DNA of 6,343 nucleotides, from assembly GCA_003864535.1 (NCBI GenBank), contig BHEQ01000122.1, positions 1 through 6,343 on the forward strand. Reading direction: 5' to 3'. A program made the translations under genes and the position numbers. Source of the stretch: Gammaproteobacteria bacterium. GTDB lineage: Bacteria; Pseudomonadota; Gammaproteobacteria; Cardiobacteriales; Wohlfahrtiimonadaceae. Below are positions 1 through 5,922 of this stretch, in pieces (the stretch's first letter is position 1; the number at the start of each line of letters is the position of its first letter). The notes beneath the pieces are model-generated. The model saw only the letters and a program-made list of their open reading frames with translations, did not search any database and was not told the origin of the DNA.

Positions 1-1643
1 CCATAAACTACATAAATTAAAATCACCAAAAAGATTGTACCAGTTAAAGTCAACCAAGGATGATACAAATAAGGCTTGAGAAATTTTAAATAATTACCCA
101 TTAAGCCGCCAATTTTATTTAAATCACCTGATTCAGCAATTTGCATATCTGCGACTAATTTTGCTTCATTTTGTCCAACTTTTCCAAAAATCCCACCAAG
201 TACGGGTAAAAATAAGATTGCCATCATCCATGATGCAGTTAAGGTTACGATCACCGTGATAGGTAGATATTTCATAAAATCACCCGCAATCCCAGGCCAA
301 AATAGCAAGGGCAAAAACACAACAATTTTAGTTAATGTCGCTGAAGTAATTGGCCAAAACATGCGCTTAGTTGCATATTGATACGCAGCTTTAGGTGGAA
401 ATCCCTCTATCATTTTACGATCGGCAAGCTCAGCTACCACAACCGCATCATCAACCAACATACCAACCACCAAAATCAAACTAAATAAGGTGATCATATT
501 CAAAGAATAGCCCATCCAATCAATCACAAAAATCCCAATCAAAAAAGAACCTGGTATGGCGATAGAAACAAGTAAGGCAGAACGTGTTCCAAGCGCAGCT
601 ATCATAATTATCATGACGATAATAACCGCGGCAATCACGCTATTTTCAAGATCTGAAAGCATACTTTTTACTAAATCTGCATTATCTTGCTGATAATCAA
701 TATAAACACCTTGAGGCCACATTGGCTGCACTTGATCAATAGTTGCTTTAATATTATCAATCGTCGTAATAATATTAGCGCCAATCCGTTTTGAAATCTC
801 TAAAGCAATCGCAGGATTGCCATTTAGGCGCGCTAAAGTCGTAGGATCTTTATAGGTGCGTTGCACGGTGGCTATATCGCCTAAAGCAATCACACCTGAG
901 GCGGTTATTTTAATTGGGGTACTTAAAAAATCATCTAAAGAATCAATTGTTCCTGGGATTTTCAAAGTGAGCTTTCCTTGTTCACCTTCCAAACTTCCTG
1001 CTGCAATCAATAAGTTATTACTATTAATTAAAGCAATTACCTCATTAAGAGTGATCTTATAAGTATCTAAAACCGCAGGAGATACAATAACTTCAACTAA
1101 ATCTTCACGATCACCACGTAAATTTATATCAAGGACACCATTGACAGATTCAAGACGCTCTTTTAAATCTCGCGCAAGCATAATCATTTCACGCTCGGGT
1201 AAAGTTCCTGAAACAAGCACACTTATAACAGGGAAAAGTGCAACGTTAATCTCTCTAACAATTGGCTTATCCACACTTGCAGGGAGTTTTTGGAGTGCTT
1301 GATCAACTTTATCTTGAACATCACGATAAGCTTTTTCAGAATTAAAGCCTGCGGTAAATTCTAAAATAATCGAGCCACGCCCTTCAGAGGCAACAGAGCG
1401 CATCTCTTTAAGACCTGAGAGCTTGGATAATTGCGTCTCTAGCGGGCGAATTAATAAGCGCTCAGAATCCTCAGGAGAAATCCCCTCTAAACTTGCCGAT
1501 ACATAAATAATAGGAATTGCAACATCAGGTTGCGCCTCTTTAGGCACATTTATATAGCTAAAAATACCAATAATACATAGAAAAACAAATCCTAAAATTG
1601 TTGTTCTTGATCTATTAAAGCAAAAATCAATAAGTCCTTTCAT
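1..1643 (-). CDS. RND-family efflux pump inner-membrane permease (partial, C-terminus beyond window)
   Basis: This is the proton-driven pump subunit of a tripartite RND exporter (AcrB/MexB superfamily), sitting in the inner membrane and reaching into the periplasm. The frame is open from the ATG at 1643 to the window edge, giving 547 residues, about half of the usual 1000-1050. Residues 12-31 form the first membrane segment, 32-333 the first periplasmic porter/docking loop (with the early PEAQPD-like PKEAQPD at 34-40), and membrane segments follow from about 334. The signature GMLVDDAVVVAE at 394-405 holds the two aspartates (D398, D399) that relay protons in AcrB. After that motif the sequence reads ELADRK rather than the commoner ENIxR, suggesting a divergent subclade. 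Its ATG overlaps the adaptor stop (ATGA, 1640-1643) with no clear ribosome binding site, so translation is probably coupled. Substrate cannot be told from sequence. Confidence 0.95.
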   Translation of the reverse strand, partial: MKGLIDFCFNRSRTTILGFVFLCIIGIFSYINVPKEAQPDVAIPIIYVSASLEGISPEDSERLLIRPLETQLSKLSGLKEMRSVASEGRGSIILEFTAGFNSEKAYRDVQDKVDQALQKLPASVDKPIVREINVALFPVISVLVSGTLPEREMIMLARDLKERLESVNGVLDINLRGDREDLVEVIVSPAVLDTYKITLNEVIALINSNNLLIAAGSLEGEQGKLTLKIPGTIDSLDDFLSTPIKITASGVIALGDIATVQRTYKDPTTLARLNGNPAIALEISKRIGANIITTIDNIKATIDQVQPMWPQGVYIDYQQDNADLVKSMLSDLENSVIAAVIIVMIIMIAALGTRSALLVSIAIPGSFLIGIFVIDWMGYSLNMITLFSLILVVGMLVDDAVVVAELADRKMIEGFPPKAAYQYATKRMFWPITSATLTKIVVFLPLLFWPGIAGDFMKYLPITVIVTLTASWMMAILFLPVLGGIFGKVGQNEAKLVADMQIAESGDLNKIGGLMGNYLKFLKPYLYHPWLTLTGTIFLVILIYVVY

Positions 1644-2761
1644 GGTTGCGCACTACTTTGATCAGCAGTTATTTTAGTAACGGCAGCTTGAGTCATAGCT
1701 TCAACTAGTTCGTTTTCTGCAACAAATGCAGCTCCACGCGTAATCACCCGCGTACCATCTTTTATACCAGTCACCCATAAGTTTCCAGCACTGGTTTTAA
1801 CTACAATAATCGGGACATAAATAACTTTATTATTCTCATCAACCGCCTTAATAACTAATGCGCCTTGTTTATTTTGCGCCAAAATCGCAGGGGATATTTC
1901 AAAAGCCTCTGTTTCAATTAAATTAAGTACCAAGCTCGCACTCATACCCAGCGGTGGAATTTTTTGAGCCTGTGCATATAACTCTAAAGCAAATTCAATT
2001 TCAAAAGTACGGCTCGCATTTAAAGCACTCGGTGCGATATTATGGATTTTTCCTGTAAAATTATCACCCGTAAGTAAGCTTGCAACACCTTGTGTTTTAA
2101 TACCTAAATTATTTATTTGCGTTTGTGGAACATCTGCCCTAACAATTATTGGGTCAATATCTGCAAGTGCTACAATATCCTCTCCAAGCATTAATCTTTG
2201 CCCTAATGCTGGCAATGTATTTTCAATAATACCTGCAAAAGGTGCGCGAATATCAATCCGCGCTAATTCAAGTTGAGCCGCTTCTAAATTGGTTTGCGCA
2301 CGGCTTAAATTAGCCCGCATAGCTTCTAATTGTGTTTTACTTTTAGCACCTTGCGTGACTAATTTCTCGTTTGCATTAAAATTTAATTGGGCGGCATCTA
2401 TTTCTGTTTGTGCTTGTTTGACTTTCAATATGCGCTCTTGTGGGTCTAAGCTTAAAATAAGTTCTCCCTCTTGAACTAATTGACCGCGCACCACCGCAAT
2501 ATGCATAACTTTAGAGCTAGTTTCAGCTTTAATTTGGACACGTCTAATTGGCATAAGCTCTCCTTGAAGAGTTAATGTTTTTTGCGTTGTTACGTTTTTA
2601 GAAATATCAATAAGCACTTTTTGCAATGGCTTAGTGCTTAATTTATTCGGACTAAGTTTAGAGGTAACATACTTTTCCTGAGCAGACTTAAGTAAACCCG
2701 ATCCCATCCATAAAATAACAATAAATAAAATAAGCAAAGGTAAATAAACACGATATTTCAT
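1640..2761 (-). CDS. RND efflux periplasmic adaptor subunit (membrane fusion protein)
   Basis: This 373-residue protein is the periplasmic adaptor (HlyD/AcrA superfamily) that links the RND pump to an outer-membrane channel. Residues 5-23 are a hydrophobic N-terminal anchor; there is no lipobox cysteine, so it is probably held by an uncleaved membrane segment rather than a lipid. The first lipoyl half-motif (VRGQLVQEGELILSLD) lies at 91-106, an alpha-helical hairpin with heptad-like Ala/Leu/Gln content at about 107-158, the second lipoyl half (IRAPFAGIIE) at 161-170, then beta-barrel and membrane-proximal regions to about 360. An upstream in-frame TTG at 2785 would add eight residues, but it has no ribosome binding site; the ATG at 2761 places the hydrophobic anchor at the very N-terminus and is preferred. 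It is the first gene of the operon and is transcribed from a likely promoter at 2801-2809. Confidence 0.93.
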   Translation of the reverse strand: MKYRVYLPLLILFIVILWMGSGLLKSAQEKYVTSKLSPNKLSTKPLQKVLIDISKNVTTQKTLTLQGELMPIRRVQIKAETSSKVMHIAVVRGQLVQEGELILSLDPQERILKVKQAQTEIDAAQLNFNANEKLVTQGAKSKTQLEAMRANLSRAQTNLEAAQLELARIDIRAPFAGIIENTLPALGQRLMLGEDIVALADIDPIIVRADVPQTQINNLGIKTQGVASLLTGDNFTGKIHNIAPSALNASRTFEIEFALELYAQAQKIPPLGMSASLVLNLIETEAFEISPAILAQNKQGALVIKAVDENNKVIYVPIIVVKTSAGNLWVTGIKDGTRVITRGAAFVAENELVEAMTQAAVTKITADQSSAQP

Positions 2762-2800
2762 TAAATTAAACCCATAATAATCCAAATTAAAAGTGGGCGC

Positions 2801-2809
2801 ATTTTAGCA
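2801..2809 (-). promoter_or_regulatory. Extended -10 promoter of the efflux operon
   Basis: On the minus strand the sequence TGCTAAAAT fits the extended -10 consensus TGnTATAAT with one hexamer mismatch. No good -35 hexamer lies 16-18 bases upstream, which is usual for extended -10 promoters. Transcription would start near 2794, giving a leader of about 32 bases to the ATG at 2761. Inferred from motif match only. Confidence 0.5.
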
Positions 2810-2850
2810 GAATCTTAGTATTTTAAGTTTTAGAACACATCTATTTGTAC

Positions 2851-2933
2851 TTTTTCTGCGTGATACGATTTTGTTAAAATGCTCATTTACATATGTAAAC
2901 TGCGCTTTTAACAAAATCGCAAGCCTTGAAAAA
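2851..2933. repeat. Nested interrupted palindrome between ubiC and the efflux operon
   Basis: Three nested symmetrical layers share almost the same centre (2892/2893). The core is a perfect 14-base palindrome, TTTACATATGTAAA (2886-2899). It is flanked on each side by 6 unpaired bases and then by perfect 14-base arms, CGATTTTGTTAAAA (2866-2879) and its complement (2906-2919). A further TTTTTC (2851-2856) faces GAAAAA (2928-2933), offset by one base. The element follows the ubiC stop by 43 bases. It is AT-rich and is not followed by a T-run on the minus strand, so it is not a standard intrinsic terminator. It could be a dispersed intergenic repeat, an mRNA-end stabiliser or a protein-binding site. 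Confidence 0.8.
2886..2899. promoter_or_regulatory. Perfect palindrome TTTACATATGTAAA, possible operator
   Basis: A perfect 14-base dyad of the TTTACA-n2-TGTAAA form sits at the centre of the larger inverted repeat. Dyads of this size are typical of dimeric repressors, and RND efflux operons are commonly controlled by TetR-family proteins. Against a simple operator, it lies about 100 bases upstream of the predicted efflux transcription start and no regulator gene is adjacent. The operator role is inference. Confidence 0.3.
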
Positions 2934-2962
2934 TATAATTTATAGAAGACCACTTTAGGAAA

Positions 2963-3511
2963 TTAATGCTGCAATTTTAATATTTTATCCCAAAACTCTG
3001 GCAAAAAACATTCTATGAGCAGTAATGGTGCTTGCGTGCGATAAAAAATAGAATAACGCGCACATAATTCTAAGCAAGCAGGATCATACGCATTAATATT
3101 AAAGGCTAAAGCATACAACACGGCTGTATCACCTGCATCATCATCTGTTTTATCAATCTTACACTGCATAAATTTAGAGCGTGTTATCAACGTATCTTGA
3201 TATAAAATCTCTGCTAAAGGGCGCGATTGTAAAGAACGGATCGCAGCCCATGTTCCAAAACTATCATTTAACTTGATGATACTATGTGCAATAACAAGTT
3301 CTTGATCATCTACTTTTAAAATAACAACTCGATTCCACGTAGCATCTAAATAATTAATGCCTAAATAATTTGCTTCAGATTTATTTGCTTGTCCTTGATA
3401 TTCATCAGCAACATGCACGGTTACAGCACCTAACTGCTGTAAGTGTTTTACCAGTGATCCTTGCCGATTAAGCCAATCTGCTTGAATATTTTTTATAGGC
3501 GCTCTTATCAT
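2963..3511 (-). CDS. ubiC: Chorismate lyase (chorismate pyruvate-lyase), UbiC family
   Basis: UbiC splits chorismate into pyruvate and 4-hydroxybenzoate, the first committed step of ubiquinone synthesis, in the cytoplasm. The 182-residue protein follows the E. coli UbiC pattern: an N-terminal DWLNRQGSLVKHL segment (12-24) matching DWLLLEDSMTKR, then VTV (30-32), WNRVVIL (59-65) matching WLREILL with the chorismate-binding arginine (R61), AHSIIKL (75-81) matching ARTVVP, RPLAEILY (97-104) matching TPLGRYLF, and ARYSIFYRTQAPLLLIECFLP (151-171) matching the C-terminal strand that carries the catalytic glutamate (E167). Family alignment is from memory. About 20-25 extra residues, rich in Asp (KIDKTDDDAG, 118-127), separate RPL from ARYSIF, making it longer than the 165-residue E. 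coli enzyme. Its ATG overlaps the eamA stop (ATGA, 3508-3511) and only a weak AAGAAG precedes it, so translation is probably coupled to eamA. Confidence 0.82.
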   Translation of the reverse strand: MIRAPIKNIQADWLNRQGSLVKHLQQLGAVTVHVADEYQGQANKSEANYLGINYLDATWNRVVILKVDDQELVIAHSIIKLNDSFGTWAAIRSLQSRPLAEILYQDTLITRSKFMQCKIDKTDDDAGDTAVLYALAFNINAYDPACLELCARYSIFYRTQAPLLLIECFLPEFWDKILKLQH

Positions 3512-4395
3512 AAGCTAACTTCTTTTGTGGTTGACTTTTTGAATAATTTAGATCCAAATACATTAAATAATAAACCTAATAATACAATAAATGCACCAAT
3601 CCATTCTAAGGTGGAGATTTTTTCACCTAAAATAAAAATTCCAGCACTCATGCCAAATACAGGTACTAATAATGAATAAGGACCAACCACACTCGCGGGA
3701 TGTTTTGCTAAAAGCCAGTTCCAAAGACCATAACCAATGAGTGTTGAAACGAGTACAATATAAAGAAGTGATATAAAAGAGTAAATCTCAAAATTTAATA
3801 CTGATTTACTAACAGCATCAAATCCTTCCCAATATAAAGAAAGCAATAGCAATGGAATAGGCGGAATGACGCTCATCCAAACTAGAAATGGCATTACAGG
3901 AACAGGCCCCATTACTTTCATAAAAATATTTCCTATCGACCAAGAGAGCGCACCTAAAAGTAATAATATTAAAGCCATTGGTGGCATAGTACCTATATCG
4001 CGTGCGAGTGCAATCACTAAAATACCGCACAACCCTAATAAAATACCAATCCATTGAAATATTTTAATACGCTCACTTAAAAAAATGCTTGCAAAAATTG
4101 CGGTTGAAAATGCTTGAACCTGTACAATTAATGAGGCAAGCCCAATCGGAGCACCTTGATTAATTGCACTAAACATAAACATAAACTGCAATGTTCCTGT
4201 GCTTAAACCAACACACAAAAGATATCTCCAAGCAGTAGGTCTTGGAATAAATACCGCAAAGATGCCGATACTAATAAAACGTAATGCCGCCAAAAAAATG
4301 GGAGGGTAATGTAAAACTCCAAAATGAACTGCAATAAAATTAAAGCCCCATGCCGCAGCTACAATAATTGCCAGTCCGATATGCTTAAGTGGCAT
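3508..4395 (-). CDS. eamA: EamA-family (DMT superfamily) exporter, probable cysteine/O-acetylserine exporter
   Basis: This 295-residue inner-membrane protein belongs to the drug/metabolite transporter superfamily. It has ten predicted hydrophobic segments arranged as two EamA repeats (about 5-132 and 140-287), ending in a short basic cytoplasmic tail (KLFKKSTTK). It tracks the E. coli EamA (YdeD) protein closely: WGFNFIAV near 16-23, PPIFLAALRF near 31-40, QGAPIGLASLIVQVQAF near 80-96, SWSIGNIFMK near 151-160, IGYGLWNWLL near 220-229 and SLLVPVFGMSAG near 242-253. E. coli EamA exports O-acetylserine and cysteine; the substrate here is by homology only. A strong AAAGGA (4401-4406) lies 5 bases before the ATG. 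It is the first gene of a two-gene operon with ubiC and is divergent from prmB. Confidence 0.88.
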   Translation of the reverse strand: MPLKHIGLAIIVAAAWGFNFIAVHFGVLHYPPIFLAALRFISIGIFAVFIPRPTAWRYLLCVGLSTGTLQFMFMFSAINQGAPIGLASLIVQVQAFSTAIFASIFLSERIKIFQWIGILLGLCGILVIALARDIGTMPPMALILLLLGALSWSIGNIFMKVMGPVPVMPFLVWMSVIPPIPLLLLSLYWEGFDAVSKSVLNFEIYSFISLLYIVLVSTLIGYGLWNWLLAKHPASVVGPYSLLVPVFGMSAGIFILGEKISTLEWIGAFIVLLGLLFNVFGSKLFKKSTTKEVSL

Positions 4396-4400
4396 GTTTA

Positions 4401-4406
4401 TCCTTT
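4401..4406 (-). promoter_or_regulatory. Ribosome binding site of eamA
   Basis: Minus-strand AAAGGA ends 5 bases before the ATG at 4395, supporting that start. Confidence 0.75.
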
Positions 4407-4499
4407 ACTTTAAAAAAATTATGACTACTTTGTAACTGGTATTTTCTACTAAATAAAAAAATATTTCTTAAAATTAATAGTAAGCTGAAAATTTATCTT

Positions 4500-4518
4500 C
4501 TATTTATTTTGTAAATAG
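4500..4518. repeat. Inverted repeat upstream of the prmB promoter
   Basis: CTATTTA (4500-4506) and TAAATAG (4512-4518) are perfect 7-base arms around the spacer TTTTG. It lies just upstream of the proposed prmB -35 at 4523. It may be a regulator site or simply AT-rich chance symmetry. Confidence 0.3.
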
Positions 4519-4522
4519 GTTA

Positions 4523-4552
4523 TTGTTTTTTGTATTACGCATAATGCATAAT
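4523..4552 (+). promoter_or_regulatory. Possible sigma-70 promoter of prmB
   Basis: TTGTTT (4523-4528) and CATAAT (4547-4552) are separated by 18 bases. Start of transcription would be near 4559. That falls on the upstream in-frame ATG at 4558 and leaves a 20-base leader before the ATG at 4579. A tandem GCATAAT (4539-4545 and 4546-4552) offers a second -10, so the exact site is uncertain. Confidence 0.4.
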
Positions 4553-4564
4553 TTAAAATGGTTC

Positions 4565-4570
4565 AAAGGA
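4565..4570 (+). promoter_or_regulatory. Ribosome binding site of prmB, decides the start
   Basis: AAAGGA ends 8 bases before the ATG at 4579. It lies inside the reading frame that would follow the earlier ATG at 4558, so it argues for the later start. Confidence 0.7.
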
Positions 4571-4578
4571 TTAACTTA

Positions 4579-5526
4579 ATGGATTCACCAATAATAGCTT
4601 CACCCACAAAATTAACATCTCTAATTCCAAATTCTATGACAACATTGCTAGATGTTATGCGCCTTAGCGCAAGCCTCATGCAGGAAAACCAATGCTATTT
4701 TGGACATGGTACGGATAACGCTCTTGATGAGGCTGTTGCCCTTGTTTTGGGGAGTTTACATTTACCGCATGATCTCCATCATGAATTTTTTAAAGCGCAA
4801 TTAACAGATAAAGAAAGAAATATTTTAGAAGAGCGTTTATCTAAACGAATTTTTGAGCGCATCCCTCTACCCTATCTGCTTGAAAAAGCATGGTTTATGG
4901 AACTTCCATTTTATGTAAATACGGATGTTTTAATCCCGCGCTCACCTATTGCTGAAGAGATTAAGCGCCAATTTAGTCCGTGGCTTAAAAATCCAGATGA
5001 GATTACTAATATTTTAGATATGTGTACAGGTTCAGGCTGTATCGGCATTGCTTGTGCCTACGTTTTTCCTGATGCGCAGGTAACTTTAGTTGATATTTCA
5101 GAAAAAGCCCTAACTGTTGCACGCAAAAATGTTAATGAGCATCAATTAACTGACTGTATAGACGTAATAAAATCTGATCTTTTTGATCAAGTCCCGATAC
5201 AACTATTTGATATTATTGTATCAAACCCACCTTATGTGCCAAATTCTGAGATGCAAGTTTTACCTGCTGAATATCGACATGAGCCAATACTTGGTTTAGA
5301 GGCCGCGGATGGTGGTTTAGAGATAGTTAAACGGATTTTAAAAGCCGCGCCAGATTACCTAACTGAGGATGGCATTTTAATTGTCGAGGTTGGTAATACC
5401 CAAATTACCATGGAAAGTATTTTTGAAACATTACCGATCACATGGATTAATTTTATTAATGGCGGACATGGCGTTTTTGTTATTGATGCAAAAACTTTAC
5501 ATAAGTTTTCATATTTATTTAAATAA
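4579..5526 (+). CDS. prmB: Ribosomal protein L3 N5-glutamine methyltransferase
   Basis: PrmB transfers a methyl group from S-adenosylmethionine to a glutamine side chain of ribosomal protein L3 and acts during ribosome assembly. The 315-residue product has the usual two-domain form. The N-terminal helical domain carries the PrmB-specific YFGHGTDNALDEAV (40-53) and LIPRSPIAE (118-126). The class I methyltransferase domain carries the cofactor loop LDMCTGSGCIGIACAY (146-161), the acidic VDIS (171-174) and the catalytic NPPY (216-219), the motif shared with HemK/PrmC. EYRHEPILGLEAADGGL (231-247) and the C-terminal NGGHGVF (294-300) also match E. coli PrmB, and the length agrees (310 in E. coli). 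PrmC is unlikely because of the GHGTDN and RSPI motifs. The ATG at 4558 would add seven residues, but the ribosome binding site at 4565-4570 favours 4579. No terminator is visible after it. Confidence 0.93.
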   Translation: MDSPIIASPTKLTSLIPNSMTTLLDVMRLSASLMQENQCYFGHGTDNALDEAVALVLGSLHLPHDLHHEFFKAQLTDKERNILEERLSKRIFERIPLPYLLEKAWFMELPFYVNTDVLIPRSPIAEEIKRQFSPWLKNPDEITNILDMCTGSGCIGIACAYVFPDAQVTLVDISEKALTVARKNVNEHQLTDCIDVIKSDLFDQVPIQLFDIIVSNPPYVPNSEMQVLPAEYRHEPILGLEAADGGLEIVKRILKAAPDYLTEDGILIVEVGNTQITMESIFETLPITWINFINGGHGVFVIDAKTLHKFSYLFK

Positions 5527-5534
5527 GATATACT
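5506..5534 (+). promoter_or_regulatory. Sigma-70-like promoter overlapping the end of prmB
   Basis: TTTTCA (5506-5511, four of six consensus bases) and TATACT (5529-5534, five of six) stand exactly 17 bases apart. Transcription would begin near 5541 with a leader of about 37 bases before the ATG at 5578. It would drive the 95-residue gene and probably mgsA independently of prmB. Confidence 0.5.
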
Positions 5535-5562
5535 ATAACGTGTTTTTTTTACTAACTTTTTC

Positions 5563-5569
5563 AAAAGGA
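5563..5569 (+). promoter_or_regulatory. Ribosome binding site of the 95-residue gene
   Basis: AAAAGGA ends 8 bases before the ATG at 5578, the same spacing as at prmB and mgsA, supporting this as a translated gene. Confidence 0.7.
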
Positions 5570-5577
5570 TATATATC

Positions 5578-5865
5578 ATGCCAAACAAATCAAAAGAAAC
5601 TAACAAAGAAGCTCAGAGCGTAGCCTCTCAAGTAGATGCTCAACAAGCAGACCTGCTTAAATTTCAAGTACTTGCTCAATCTGTATTTAAAATGATTACT
5701 GATTCAAGCTGTAATGATGAGGAGATAATGCGTGCATTAGCTATTGTTTCAAGCAATTGCATTGCGCTTATTAATAAAAATAATCCTAATCAAGCACGGA
5801 TTGTTGCTAATAATTTCTCTGATCATATTAAAGATATGATGATTCAAGCATATCCACAAAAATAA
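5578..5865 (+). CDS. Small hypothetical protein, 95 residues
   Basis: I do not recognise this protein. It has a strong ribosome binding site, its own likely promoter and a stop followed by a short spacer before mgsA, so I take it as a real gene. The product is soluble, with no signal peptide or membrane segment. The first 22 residues are polar and probably disordered (MPNKSKETNK, rich in Lys, Ser and Gln). The rest, about 24-92, looks wholly alpha-helical, with likely helices at about 24-41, 46-66 and 69-90 broken by TDSSCND and NKNNPN. Two cysteines (45 and 61) show no metal-site spacing. Codon use looks like that of its neighbours. It may be a small bacterial regulator, structural or host-directed protein; nothing in the sequence chooses between them. 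It lies 51 bases after prmB and 57 before mgsA. Confidence 0.75.
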   Translation: MPNKSKETNKEAQSVASQVDAQQADLLKFQVLAQSVFKMITDSSCNDEEIMRALAIVSSNCIALINKNNPNQARIVANNFSDHIKDMMIQAYPQK

Positions 5866-5906
5866 GCTTAACTAAATAACTAACTAACCACCTAATCCCA
5901 CTCAAT

Positions 5907-5914
5907 AAAAAGGA
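5907..5914 (+). promoter_or_regulatory. Ribosome binding site of mgsA, decides the start
   Basis: AAAAAGGA ends 8 bases before the ATG at 5923. The earlier ATG at 5914 overlaps this site and so cannot use it, which argues for the later start. Confidence 0.75.
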
Positions 5915-5922
5915 TGAACACC

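Larger units (their letters stand above)
4396..4578. other. Divergent intergenic region between eamA and prmB
   Basis: This very AT-rich 183-base spacer must hold promoters for both directions. The eamA ribosome binding site lies at its left end and a likely prmB promoter at its right end. On the minus strand CATAAT (4418-4423) could be the eamA -10, but no convincing -35 lies at the right distance. No open reading frame or RNA gene is visible in it. Confidence 0.6.

Noticed and set aside
856..1062. Plus-strand 68-codon open frame
   Set aside because: It is antisense within the RND pump gene, whose frame is continuous and has clear family motifs; no ribosome binding site.
2289..2474. Plus-strand 61-codon open frame
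   Set aside because: It lies antisense to the helical hairpin of the adaptor and has no expression signals.
2759..2785. TTG at 2785 as the adaptor start
   Set aside because: No ribosome binding site precedes it, and the ATG at 2761 gives a normal N-terminal membrane anchor.
2866..2919. Intrinsic terminator for ubiC
   Set aside because: The stem is AT-rich with a long interrupted loop, and no T-run follows on the minus strand.
3461..3679. Plus-strand 72-codon open frame across the ubiC/eamA junction
   Set aside because: It is antisense to two recognised genes and has low-complexity Asn/Pro content typical of a shadow frame.
3818..4054. Minus-strand 78-codon frame within eamA
   Set aside because: It overlaps the EamA coding frame on the same strand with no ribosome binding site.
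5541..5550. Terminator after prmB suggested by the run of eight T
   Set aside because: No stem precedes the T-run, and the segment instead fits the start region of the next transcript.
5355..5606. Minus-strand 83-codon frame over the end of prmB
   Set aside because: It is antisense to prmB and would cover the promoter and start of the next gene; no family resemblance.
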